Assembly (NCBI GenBank): GCA_030549335.1
Contig: CM060198.1
Location: forward strand, 52,326,995 to 52,390,994
Length of the DNA stretch: 64,000 nt
DNA from: Pontederia crassipes
Taxonomy: Eukaryota > Streptophyta > Magnoliopsida > Commelinales > Pontederiaceae
Direction of reading: 5' to 3'
In this document: in pieces, positions 22,160-32,338 of the stretch
Position numbering within the stretch: position 1 is the stretch's first letter
How the letters are laid out: every line of letters begins with the position of its first letter
Notes under the pieces: model-generated
What the model saw: the letters and a program-made list of their open reading frames with translations, nothing else
The model's database searches: none
What the model was told of the DNA's origin: nothing
Made by a program: the position numbers and the translations under genes

Positions 22160-24910
22160 TCAACTAGGAGCTAGTGGCAAATCTTGTAGAATCAGCTCCT
22201 TGGACAGCCTTAGTTTTTTCAGCAGCTCATCAACTTGATTCTTGGGCAGGTTTGCATTGATGATAACTGGAAATGTTGAATTCTCCCCCAATAATTCATA
22301 CTTCAGGTTATTGGGGAGAGGCTTGAGTTCCAATTTGAAAGAATTGGTTTGAGTTGAGTTGCCTTGCTCAGCAGTGATAACTTCTTGCAATTGGTGTTGA
22401 TTTTCTGAATTTTCTACTGATTTGGATAAACTCAATGCAGATTGATATGTTGCAGCCTCTGGATCCTCCAATTCTTTCAAATGATCAAACATTAGACACT
22501 TTTGCATTGGATCTTCAATATGAATTATAGCTGAAGCTTGCTCTACCACTTGATCTAGCTGTCCTTCCTCAAAATCATTTTCCTGAAAATTTGGTCTACT
22601 GATAACCTGTGCCAAATTAAATTCTATCTTCTCCTCCCCAATTTGGAAGGTCAATCTGCCCTCCTTGACATCAATGACAGCCCCAGCAGTGGCTAAGAAG
22701 GGTCTCCCAAGAAGAATGGGGGTATTCAAGTCCTCATCCATGTCAAGTACCACAAAATCTACTCGTATGTAGAATTTGCCAACTTTGAGGGGTATGTCCT
22801 CAATGATTCCATGTGGGTACTTGATGGATTTGTCTGCCAGCTGTAGAGACAAATTTGTAGGCTTCAAATCTCCAACTTCAAGCTCCCTACAAAGTGAAAG
22901 AGGTATGACACTCACTGATGCACCCAAATCACATATTGCCCTTTGAATCTTCCTATTTCCAATTTCACAAGGTATGGAGAAGCTTCCTGAATCTTTCAAC
23001 TTGGGTGGCAATTTATTTTGGATGATTGCAGAGGCTTCCCCAGTCAAGGTAATAGTGTCATGCTCCATAATCCTCCTTTTCTTGGTTAGGATTTCTTTCA
23101 AAAACTTTGCATAGGAGGGCATCTCCTGAATTGCCTCCACAAATGGCACATTGATATTTAACTTCTTCAGGATTTCCAAAAACTTTCCATATTGCTGGTC
23201 CTGCCTTGCCTTAATTAGCCTTTGAGGGAAAGGTACTTTGTCAAAGACTCTAGCTTTTGCTTCAATCTTAGGGCCTGAATTCCTGATTTCCACCTCAGGT
23301 TCTTCACTTGGCTCTTTAGCAACTTTTAAATCTGAATTGACTTGATCATCCTCAACTTCCTTCATTGGCTCCTCAACCATTCTTCCACTCCTGAGCTTGA
23401 TAGCATGGACTTGTTCCTTTGGGTTCACTTCTGGCTGTCCAGGAAAAAATAAGGGAGGTCTAGTGGATGTACTAGCTTGTTGAGCAATTTGGCTTTCCAA
23501 CAATTTTTTATTTGCATTCAAGGCATCCAATCTAGAATTGATCTTCAATATCTCCTCTCCTTGGCTGTCCTGCTTCTTCAGAATTTGTTGAAGCATCTCC
23601 TTCATTTCATTTTGGAATTGTGATGCTTGGACTTGAGGTGGTGGTTCATATAGATTCCTTTGAATTGGTTCACTTTGGCCTTGATTTCCATAAGGTGGTG
23701 GTGGCTGATTCCTTGGCAGGATTTTGGGCTGCCAATTTGAATTTTGCATAGGAGCTCCTTGATAGTTGTTGCCCTTGTAAGAAAAGTATGGATGATTCCT
23801 ATTTTCTGGAGTATAAAATTCAGCAGGAGGTTTGATTCCATAATTGCCCACAGCATTGATTTGATCCACATTTTGGTCCACTTGCTGCATAATTAAGTTG
23901 CAATTCTCTGACACATGGCCTTGATTCCCACATACACAACACCTTATTTCAGAATTGGAAGTCCTATTGCCATTGGGAGTCAAGTTCAACCTCTCCAAAG
24001 TCTTGTACAGCACCTCTTCAAGTTGAGTTGACAATTGATTCACTGAATTGTCCATGGGTGGCCTCCTGGTTCTATCATGGGTAAGGAAGTGGTGATTCTT
24101 GGCTATGTTTTCAATGAGTTGATAAGCTTCATCAATGTTTTTAGATGCAAAGATGCCTCCTGCAGCAGTATCCAATGCCACCTTGCTAGGGTAGTTCAAC
24201 CCCTTATGAAAATAGTTGACTAGCTGCCACTTCTCAAAACCATGATGGGGACATGCCCTTAATAATCCTTGAAGCCTTTGCCATGCCTCACAAATATTTT
24301 CTTGGTCCAACTGATAGAACCTCACTATTTGATCCCTGAAGTTATCAGTTTTTGAAGGAGGAAAGAATTCTGAAAGGAACAATTGAACAATTGATTCCCA
24401 AGTGGCTACCTCTTCAGGATTCAATCCTTTAAACCATATCTTGGCCTTGTCCTTGAGTGAGAAGGGAAATAATCTCATATACACTGCATTCATGGGGATA
24501 TTATTGAAGTTCACAGTGCTGCATATCTCCTTAAAATTGTCCAAATGACATGCTGGATCTTCAGTCCCAAGTCCAGAAAACTGACTTTGCCTAATCATAG
24601 AAATCAAGGCTGGATTAACTTCAAAATTTGCCACAGGTGCTAAGGCTCCTCCCCCTTGTTGATTCCTTGCATTGCTTGGTGAATAACAGTCCCTAAGAGT
24701 TCTAGGAGCTGCCATATTTTGATTCATAACTCTTTCAAATTCAAGGTTGTATGCTTCTTCCTCTTCTTCTTCAAATATCCTTCTCCTTGCCTCAAGCCTT
24801 TGCAATCTCCTTCTTCTTAAAAATCTTCTTTCAGGTTCAGGATCTGATTGGTAATGTTCCTCTTGATGGTCCAAGTCCTGCATAAAGAGATTCAAAAGTA
24901 TCAAATTCAA
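22160..24910 (-). CDS. Athila-like Gag-protease polyprotein, 916 residues
   Basis: Intact frame. N-terminal Arg/Glu-rich region (20-60); MAAPRTLRDC at 66 may be the true start by family habit. Gag core about 95-245 (FPFSLKDKAKIWF, QLFLSEFFPPSKT, RACPHHGFEKW). Zinc knuckle CCVCGNQGHVSENC at 324-337 (C-x2-C-x4-H-x4-C) for RNA binding. Coiled-coil-like stretch about 430-480. Aspartic protease about 620-770 with active site CDLGAS (661-665; Asp-Leu-Gly instead of Asp-Ser/Thr-Gly, usual in this lineage) and ILLGRPFL at 732-739. The last residues (FKLELKPLPNNLKYELLGE...) are those normally leading into RT, but the frame stops there. The product would form particles and cleave Gag, but cannot copy or integrate DNA. 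Confidence 0.92.
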   Translation of the reverse strand: MNLILLNLFMQDLDHQEEHYQSDPEPERRFLRRRRLQRLEARRRIFEEEEEEAYNLEFERVMNQNMAAPRTLRDCYSPSNARNQQGGGALAPVANFEVNPALISMIRQSQFSGLGTEDPACHLDNFKEICSTVNFNNIPMNAVYMRLFPFSLKDKAKIWFKGLNPEEVATWESIVQLFLSEFFPPSKTDNFRDQIVRFYQLDQENICEAWQRLQGLLRACPHHGFEKWQLVNYFHKGLNYPSKVALDTAAGGIFASKNIDEAYQLIENIAKNHHFLTHDRTRRPPMDNSVNQLSTQLEEVLYKTLERLNLTPNGNRTSNSEIRCCVCGNQGHVSENCNLIMQQVDQNVDQINAVGNYGIKPPAEFYTPENRNHPYFSYKGNNYQGAPMQNSNWQPKILPRNQPPPPYGNQGQSEPIQRNLYEPPPQVQASQFQNEMKEMLQQILKKQDSQGEEILKINSRLDALNANKKLLESQIAQQASTSTRPPLFFPGQPEVNPKEQVHAIKLRSGRMVEEPMKEVEDDQVNSDLKVAKEPSEEPEVEIRNSGPKIEAKARVFDKVPFPQRLIKARQDQQYGKFLEILKKLNINVPFVEAIQEMPSYAKFLKEILTKKRRIMEHDTITLTGEASAIIQNKLPPKLKDSGSFSIPCEIGNRKIQRAICDLGASVSVIPLSLCRELEVGDLKPTNLSLQLADKSIKYPHGIIEDIPLKVGKFYIRVDFVVLDMDEDLNTPILLGRPFLATAGAVIDVKEGRLTFQIGEEKIEFNLAQVISRPNFQENDFEEGQLDQVVEQASAIIHIEDPMQKCLMFDHLKELEDPEAATYQSALSLSKSVENSENQHQLQEVITAEQGNSTQTNSFKLELKPLPNNLKYELLGENSTFPVIINANLPKNQVDELLKKLRLSKELILQDLPLAPS

Positions 24911-25046
24911 GAAAGAAATGAAAACTAGACAAAAATGAAAAGTAAGAAATGATAACTTGCAAAAACTGAAAATTAGCCTAACAAATAAACTAAAAACTAA
25001 TTTAAAACTAATCTAAACTATCTAAGTTAGCCTAATTGACCTCAAA

Positions 25047-25064
25047 TCCCCGGCAACGGCGCCA
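25047..25064 (-). other. primer binding site, tRNA-Asp
   Basis: Plus strand TCCCCGGCAACGGCGCCA is the 3' end of plant tRNA-Asp including CCA, 18 of 18 bases. Six bases separate it from the 5' LTR at 25071. Confidence 0.93.
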
Positions 25065-25070
25065 AAAACT

Positions 25071-28000
25071 TGATAGTGATATTTGGGTTTTCTAGTGATA
25101 ACTTGCTGAAATTAAAGAAAATGTCAATTTTTCATTTTTTTGGTCTCCCAACTCACTAGCTGCAAGTGCACAGGTAAGTTGTAGTAGACTCAGGTTGTCG
25201 TATCCACAAGAATTTGAAGTCTAAGACACCCTAAAACAATTTAGATTAGTTCTACTTAAGTGCCTAAAAATAGATTTTTAATGAATAGTGAAAACAGATT
25301 TTTTTTATAGAAAGTGAAATGATAACAGATTTTTGGGTTTTGGAAATTTATCAAAACTGAATTATAAATGCTAGAATGAAGTCTAAAAAGGTTTAACTAT
25401 CTATGAGGAAGGTTCTTCTAGGATTTGGGGTTCATCTAAATTAATTAAGGATGGAATGGAACAAGTTATCACTAAATGTCCAACTTTTGATTCAACTTGA
25501 AAATGGGTGTTCCCATAGCTCAATTGGCTTCTAACTAAGCAATATATGATTATATAATTGTTAGCTAGGTTGAATCAAAAGAGGGTCCTCACTGAAAATC
25601 AAGTTATCATTGGGCTCAAAAGAAAGATTCAATGCTGATTTTTTGCAATTCAAGGAAGTTTGGAATGATAACTTGCATTTACAATCATAAAAAGATGGAA
25701 TCATTCCAATCAACCAAACCAGGATAAAATATACTCAATAATGGTGCTTGTGTTCCATGATTCATCTCTGAATTCAAGGGAGATTCAAAATCAACCTCTC
25801 GGTTGCAAAATAAATTGGAATCCACACAAACACACTCAATTGGAAATGCAAAACATATGGCCACATGAGTTCACAATTTCCATTGCTCCTTGGCCCATCT
25901 CTGGATCTCAAAGAAGCCCTTAAGACTACCTCTCAGTAGTGGATTAATATGAGGGTTGACAATGGAAATCAGAAGTTAGAAAAATGAGAAAACAGAAATC
26001 AACATTTCTGAAAAAATCAGCAATGTGGATTGATGGAATTCAAGTTTGCCAAATGCCCCTTGACCCATCTCTGGATTACAAGGGATTCCTAGAGTACACC
26101 TCTCAGTGATTTGAATAAAATAGGGATTAACAATTGGCAAATCAAATTCCAAACAATCAGAAAATAGAATTTAGAATCAAACTAAGAAATCAGATTTTGG
26201 AAAAAAAAATCAGATTTGAATTCTGAATTGTCAATGATCTTGATTCATTTCTGAATAAGATCATGGCATATATTAGCCTCTCAACTATTCAATTATCTAA
26301 TCCTTGATGACAATCAGATTCAAAAGCCCAAGAAATCAGATTTTGGAATTCAGGAAACCAAAAAATCAGCAACTCATTCAATTCATTCAAATCAGGAAAA
26401 ACCAAATCAGATTTGAATCATAGGAATGTCAAAGCTTCTCAATTCATTTCTGAACAAGATTGGGATAGATGTTAACCTCTCAGTTGTTCAATTAATTCAA
26501 TCCCCAATGACAATCAGATTCAAACAGCCCAAGAAAATCAGAATTCAGATTTCAAGAAATCAGATTTCAGAAAATAGAAATCAGAATTCTAATTGGGTTT
26601 GTATCTAGAACTTGCCATTGATTCTTGATTCATTTCTGAACAAGGGTTAGACCAAATGATAACTTCTCAGTTATAAATACAAATGGGGTCTTCAAATGGC
26701 AAGATCAGATTTATAACAAATCAGATTTCAGAAATGTAAAATCAGAAAAATCAGATTTCTGATTTCAGTTCAGGAATTAATGAAAAATCTGATTTGAGTC
26801 AAATGATTGCCCAAACAATCTTGATTCATTTCTGAATAAGATGGGGACAATACCAACATCCCAAGGACTCAATTAACCAAGTTACAAATGAAGAACAGAT
26901 TCTGATATTTATAAGAATCAAATTCAGAAATCAGAAAACCAAATCAGAAATCAGAATTGCAATTGAATGAAATCAGAAAACTGACATTAATTCTTAATCC
27001 ACTTCTATAGAATGATTAGATCAAGTAATACTTCTCAGTCATTGGTTACAATTAGATCTAATAGTAGCATAGCATAAATCAGTAAAGAAGTTTCTGAAAT
27101 CTGAAAATCAGAAATGATTCAGTGCAGGAATTATAAAACAGTCCATATCCATCCAAAACTAATATAAACTACTACCCTATCCTAGAAGAAATGGAGTTTA
27201 GCTCCTCATATTTACAAGATTTGGCATCAAATGGGATAAGAAACAGATACAATTCATGGTTCTTTGAAGCTTCCTGGCCAGCAGCTCCTCCACCAGAATC
27301 CTTTGCAGCCTTGCCTTCTCCAAACCCTTGAATGACCAGCCCCTTCATTCTCCAGAAAAATCCAGCTTTTATATCACTTCTCCCCACCTTTGGATCAGCA
27401 TCAGAACATTCTTTGTGCTTTGATTGCAGCCATGTGTCCCCTGGCCCTGAAATTCCAGCAGTGACAGCTTTTTGGACAGCCAAAAAGCTAGTGGTCCCCC
27501 CTCCTTTTTTTTCTTCCTTTTTGCCACCTTTTCCACTTGCTACAAGGGCCAAAACATCAAGCATGAAAGTCTTCTAATAATATTTAAACAACTAAGGATT
27601 AGGACAGTAGTTAAAATCATATCTATAGCAAAAAGGGAATTGGTGTGTTGCAAGAATGAAAACCGATATCGATATGAATGAATTCAAGGACCCGGAATGA
27701 TAACTTTATGGAAATCTTGGGAAATGTCCTAATATGGGTGGTTCAAAGCATTTCAGGCATCAATTTGATTAGAGTGACAAGTGAGTGAGGTCAAAAATCA
27801 AATATGAATGAGATTCCTAAAAGTGATAACTTGAGTGCCCCAAAAACGATAACTTATATGACTTAAAAACGATAACTTGTCATAACTTGAGTTTTGATTA
27901 TCCAAATGTGATGAAATTTGACCAGCAATGAGTTAGAACAATAATAAGATGATTGCTTAAGGTCCTTGTGCAGAATTAATGGTTTTGCATGTCGAAATGA

Positions 28001-28418
28001 CAGAATTGCCCTTTAACGATAACTTGGCACTTGAAAATGATAACTTGTTCAAATGGACTTAAAACTTTGCACAAGTTGAGATGTGACTATCCAAATATGA
28101 TTTATACATAATAATGATGGATTTAGGGCAAGAAAACCATTGAAAATAAGTTCATTCAAAATAATGATAACTTGTCACTTAGGAATGATAACTTGTCCTC
28201 AAAATGATAACTTGGCATAGAATTTAAATATTAATGGATTTTGGCATTTCAGAACCTCTATGCACATGGAATTAAGTATGAAATGAGGAATATCAACTAG
28301 TTATCATAATGTTTGCATTCCAAGTATAATTGGCCCAAAAATAGGTAAAAGTGGGACTCCATATGTATGAATTGCATCTAAAATGGGTTAGAATCATATA
28401 GTGATCAGCAAGTGATCA
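25071..28418 (-). repeat. 5' LTR of the Athila-like element
   Basis: 3,348 bp; the transcription signals of the element should lie here. The GATAACTTG cluster at about 27820-28215 falls 200-600 bp inside the LTR start in the element's orientation, i.e. in U3. Confidence 0.92.
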
Positions 28419-28503
28419 CTAGTGAATGACATATTCCCATATATACCCAGCATCTCTTCCGTGACTTATGCATGTGGGACTAATGCAAAGCATGACCCAT
28501 GCA

Positions 28504-29157
28504 TCAGTTTCCCCACCAGCGTGTGATATTGTCCGCTCTGGGCCTCGGCCCGCACGGTTTTACCAAGACGTGTGACACCTAGTGAAGGACATATTCCCAT
28601 ATATACCCAGCATCTCTCCTGTGACTTATGCATGTGGGACTAATCTAAGGCATGCCCCATGCATCCTTTCCCCCTTAGGGGACTCAACGCCCTCGTTGAG
28701 TGATCGCACCCCACCATGCACAGAGGCTCGCGCGGAGTGGCTCTCATACCATATGTAACATTCCCCACTAGCGTGTGATATTGTCCGCTCGACGCCAAGG
28801 GCTCAACGTCCTCGTTGAGCGGGATCCATATTGGCCCATGGCCTGTGTTTCCCACATGACTCAAGTGAGCACGCGAGGTCGGCTCTAATACCATATGCAT
28901 GGGGCATGCCTTGAATTAGTCCCACATGCATGTCACGGAAGAGATGCTGGGTATATATGGGAATATGTCCTTCACTAGGTGTGACACATTTTGAGAAAAC
29001 CGTGCGGGCCGAGGCCCAGAGTGGACAATATCACACGCTGGTGGGGAATGTTACATATGGTATCAGAGCCGACCTCGCGTGCTCACTTGAGCCATGTGGG
29101 AAACACGGGCCATGGCCCAATACGGATCCCGCTCAACGAGGATGTTGAGCCCTTTAT
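28504..29157. repeat. rearranged TRIM cluster with inverted copies
   Basis: 28507-28663 is a minus-orientation TRIM LTR with its first bases lost. 28664-28753 is the 90-bp interior. 28754-28790 is the start of another minus LTR, cut at GTCCGCTC. 28791-28895 is a different interior (type B) in minus orientation. 28896-29055 is a plus-orientation LTR ending GGGGAATGTTACA, followed by PBS TGGTATCAGAGCC (29058-29070) and type B interior in plus orientation to about 29157. Type B therefore flanks one LTR on both sides as an inverted repeat. Confidence 0.75.
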
Positions 29158-29550
29158 GGGGAGAAGATGGTAACGACATGAGGTCTAAGGACCAAGATGG
29201 TCTCATCGAATAGTCCCACATGGGCAAAATACGGAGGTGGTTATGGGCTTATATGTAGCTACCCCTTCACCTATCAAGATGCGTTTTAAATTCGTGCGGG
29301 CCTAAGGCCCAAAGCGAACAGTATCTTGACGGAGCTAAGGGGGTGTTACAAAATGGTTTCAGAGCAGTAGATCCTGCCTTTTGTTCAGAGTTGCATAGCT
29401 ATGTCTAAGATGACATAGTTAATGGCTAGATTGGTCTCTTGATCGTTAGGTTGCCTATGGTCTCTAGGGTGGCAAGTGCAAATTTTATTAAATTTATTTA
29501 TAAGGGATTATAATGTTAATCCACTGTATGCATTTTGTACAACATTTAGG

Positions 29551-30659
29551 ATCATGACGACTGAAAATCAAAGTTCAAATCAAGATCCTCGACTTGAGGG
29601 TGTTTTTCGAGCCTTACAGGAAATGAGCGACATAATGAAAATGCAAACAATTCAAAATAATAGAAATAATGAAGTCGGGGTGGATAAAACAGAAAGTAGT
29701 AGGAAATGTACGGTGGAACAATTCAACAAACTCCAGCCTCCCACATTCAAAGGCGATGGTGATCCAATTGAAGCTGAAGCTTGGATAAATAAGTTGGAAA
29801 AGATATTTGCTGCCTTGAGTTGTGATGAGATGGACAAGATTATTTTTGCAGAATTTATGCTTGAGGGCAATGCTGAACACTAGTGGAAGGCGACGAAGCC
29901 TAGAATCTTAACTACTGATCCTAGTCTATCGTGGAAGAAGTTTGTGGAAGTCTTCCTTGAAAAATATTTCTCTGATTGTGCTCGTGACAAGAAAGTAATT
30001 GAGTTTCTCAAACTTGAACAAGGAGATATGACTGTGGATCAATATGAAGCAAAATTTGTGGAGTTATCAAGATTTGCAAACCATATAGTAGCAAATGAAG
30101 TTGAAAAAGCTAAAAAGTTTGAAGGAGGACTTAGGCCTGCTATTAGGAGTAAACTTATACCTTTAAAATTAAGAATCTATGAGGATGTCTATGAAAGAGC
30201 TCAATTAGTGGAAAGTGATATAAAAAAATTCATGCAGAACAAGAAATGAAGAATATGAAGAGAGGTTCTTATTCTCAACAATTGAAACCTAGACGTTTTG
30301 ACTTCAAAGAAAAAGGAAATGAGATATCAATCCCAACACAAGAATCACAACCAAATAATCAAGCTTGTAAAAAATGCGGAAGGAGACATGGAAGGTCTCC
30401 ATGCCATAAGGATACTGGAGCATGTTTTAGGTGTGGAAGAATGGGACACTATATGAGAAGTTGTCCTTTGATACAGCAACAACAACACCCACCACCACCA
30501 CCATCATCATATAGGGCGACAGAAAAGGAGAAACAACCAGTGGCACAAGGACAAATATATGCTTTAAAGCAACAAGATGTCGAAGCCCCAGACATAATAG
30601 CAGGTAATATAGTTAGATATATGACCCTATATATTATAGTTTGCTTAATTGGTATTTAA
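29551..30659 (+). pseudogene. chromovirus gag, broken
   Basis: Three adjacent pieces of one Retrotrans_gag protein. 29551-29883 starts MTTENQSSNQ and contains PPTFKGDGDPIEAEAWI and MDKIIFAEFML. An in-frame TAG at 29881 interrupts it just before the expected W-K after ...NAEH. 29884-30249 continues with KKFVEVFLEKYFSD, EQGDMTVDQYEAKFVELSRF and FEGGLRPAIRSKL. A one-base frameshift in an A-run near 30225 then moves to the frame 30246-30659 with two Cys motifs, CKKCGRRHGRSPC and zinc knuckle CFRCGRMGHYMRSC, and a His/Pro-rich stretch. Sequence similarity ends at IIAGNIV, where protease should begin. Confidence 0.85.
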
Positions 30660-30929
30660 ACTTTTTGTGTTTAAAAAAATTTAGCATATTACTAAAGGAT
30701 AAAAGGAGAAGAGCATTCGTAGAATCCAATTTTCGGATATGATATAGGAATAACCAACTGATAGAGTCAGTAATACACATCTAATTTTTGCACTAATAGT
30801 TTTATTTCCCATGGTAAAATGTTATGTTGCTTTGGAAAGATCATTAGCATACCAAACCAATTTAGATTGTCATAAAAGATGTACATATACCAATCTTAGG
30901 TGTTATATCCATATTTTGGTTCATATGTT

Positions 30930-30961
30930 AATTTCGAGGACGAAATTCTTTTAAGGGGGGA
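30930..30961 (+). promoter_or_regulatory. chromovirus polypurine tract and AGGA hairpin
   Basis: AATTTCG-AGGA-CGAAATT (30930-30947, perfect 7-bp stem), then CTTTTAAGGGGGGA and the LTR start TGTAATATCC. The primary sequence around GAGGACG is well known before chromovirus PPTs. Confidence 0.85.
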
Positions 30962-31580
30962 TGTAATATCCATGACTTGATCCACCTAAGTTTATATAAT
31001 TTAATCATATATTATTGATTGATATGAATTATAATAAGTGTGTGAGCACATGTTCATTAACTCCATAGAATCCAACACCTGAAATTGATGACAAATGATT
31101 AAGGACAAGGAAAAACGACTTTTCAAAAATATTAGAATTTAGAAAATTGAAGTCCCGGTAATTGTTCCTATATATGAAAGTAAGTTAAATATAATTTTTA
31201 ATATTTTTTAAGTAAAGTATTAGTGAGGTTAAATGATAGCGCAAAATCGAAAAATCAGAAAAATGATCAATTTTGTTCTTCGAACAAAAATTTAGATTTC
31301 GATTCTTTGGAAATTTATTTTCCTAAATATTTTCTTTGAATCCAAATGGGGGGTAGTTTCTTATTTACATGTAATGTCTTAAGTAAATGAATAAATAAAA
31401 TAAATAATAGGATAAATGACAAGCCATTTACTTAGCAAGGCAGCAACTAAGGCTAAGGAAGATAAGAAGAAAGGAAGAGGAGAAATCAATGTTTACTTGT
31501 TAGGATTTCATTTAGGTAAGTTGTCTACTCCTTTCTATGAATTATCCCTATGAAATTCAGATGGAACTATGTTCTCCTGA

Positions 31581-31806
31581 GCTTCTGTGCATGGTGGGGT
31601 GCGATAACTCAACGAGGGCGTTGAGTCCCCTAAGGGGGGAAGGATGCATGGGGCATGCCTTTGATTAGTCCCACATGCATAAGTCACGGGAGAGATGTTG
31701 GGTATATATGGGAATATGTCCTTCACTAGGTGTGACGCGTTTTGAGAAAACCGTGCGGACCGAGGCCCAGAGCGGACAATATCACATGCTGGTGGGAAAT
31801 GTTACA
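31581..31806 (+). repeat. right TRIM end of the composite
   Basis: End of the type A interior (GTGCATGGTGGGGTGCGA..., PPT AAGGGGGGAAGGA) and a full 162-bp LTR 31645-31806 in plus orientation, followed by target duplication CCGGT. Confidence 0.8.
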
Positions 31807-31811
31807 CCGGT

Positions 31812-32338
31812 TGACCAAAATTCTGGACCAGCCTATGTGACCGTTGCGCCATTTCTCCAGTTACCGCAGCTGGTCGGTCGACCGGACTATCGACCGGTGT
31901 CTCGATCGGTACAGTCTCGCAATTTTGATTTATAGTCATTGAGCTGATCGGTCGATCAGTGCTTCGACCGGACTGTCGACTGGTATAGTTTTGACATCAA
32001 CCGGTTCTGGATCGGTCGACCGACATCTTCATTTGGTCGACCGAACTGTCGACCGGCCTTCTTTGCCTCGACCGGCAGGATGACCGACCTGCACTCTTTT
32101 GATCATAACTTTCTGCATAGTTATCCAAATTAGATGATCTTGGAGTCCATGGAAAGCTAGCAGAATTCTATACAAATGGTGAATATTCATCCAAAATTTA
32201 ATCATTTCATAGTCAATTATGTAATCAAAGTTGTGCATAAAGTTATCTCTTTTTCTTAGACTTTTTCAGCATTTTAATCTTTCGAGGTCTGTTTCATCAA
32301 AATATAATTTCATATGTCATTGAAACTTTGACCCAACA
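31812..32338 (-). repeat. 5' LTR of the Sirevirus-type element, part 2
   Basis: Continues 16314-16983. Matches 5300-5776 except for an extra stretch of about 50 bp at 31830-31878. Contains the GGTCGACC palindrome cluster and ends CTTTGACCCAACA like the left LTR. Confidence 0.85.

Larger units (their letters stand above)
17318..28418 (-). mobile_element. Athila-like Ty3/gypsy element with gag-protease only
   Basis: 11,101 bp with target duplication CTAGT (17313-17317 and 28419-28423). LTRs are 17318-20665 and 25071-28418, both exactly 3,348 bp. I noticed only about four substitutions between them (e.g. T at 17419, A at 25172), so it is very young. PBS to tRNA-Asp at 25047-25064; PPT at 20666-20680. 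The 4.4-kb interior encodes a single 916-residue gag-protease (22160-24910). RT, RNase H and integrase are absent, so it needs an autonomous partner. Confidence 0.92.
16984..28503 (-). mobile_element. TRIM, 414 bp, split by the Athila-like insertion
   Basis: LTR 16984-17145 (162 bp), a 90-bp interior 17146-17235, and second LTR 17236-17317 continuing at 28424-28503 (82 + 80 = 162 bp). The interior holds only a PBS to initiator tRNA-Met (17221-17233, GGCTCTGATACCA on the plus strand) and a PPT (CCCCCCTTAGGGG side). No coding capacity: a typical terminal-repeat retrotransposon in miniature. TATATATG in the LTR is a likely TATA box. Confidence 0.8.
29158..31580 (+). mobile_element. chromovirus (Ty3/gypsy) remnant, gag only, pol deleted
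   Basis: Order: LTR end about 29195-29350 (TATA-like GGGCTTATATG, ends GTGTTACA), PBS TGGTTTCAGAGCAG at 29354, gag 29551-30620, about 300 bp without similarity, then AATTTCG-AGGA-CGAAATT hairpin and PPT (30930-30961), and 3' LTR from 30962 (TGTAATATCC). Protease, RT, RNase H and integrase are missing between gag and PPT. The 3' LTR is cut at about 31580 by a TRIM. Confidence 0.75.
16984..31806. mobile_element. TRIM-bounded composite insertion in the copia LTR
   Basis: Both ends are copies of one 162-bp TRIM LTR in opposite orientation: TGTAACATTCCCCA at the left and TGGGAAATGTTACA at the right. Perfect 5-bp target duplications CCGGT flank it (16979-16983 and 31807-31811). Without the nested Athila-like element it would be about 3.7 kb. 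It contains a minus-strand TRIM, rearranged TRIM pieces, a chromovirus gag remnant and a plus-strand TRIM end. Confidence 0.75.

Noticed and set aside
25047..25064. Perfect tRNA-Asp 3' end, considered as a tRNA gene
   Set aside because: Only the last 18 bases are present; position next to the LTR shows that it is a primer binding site.
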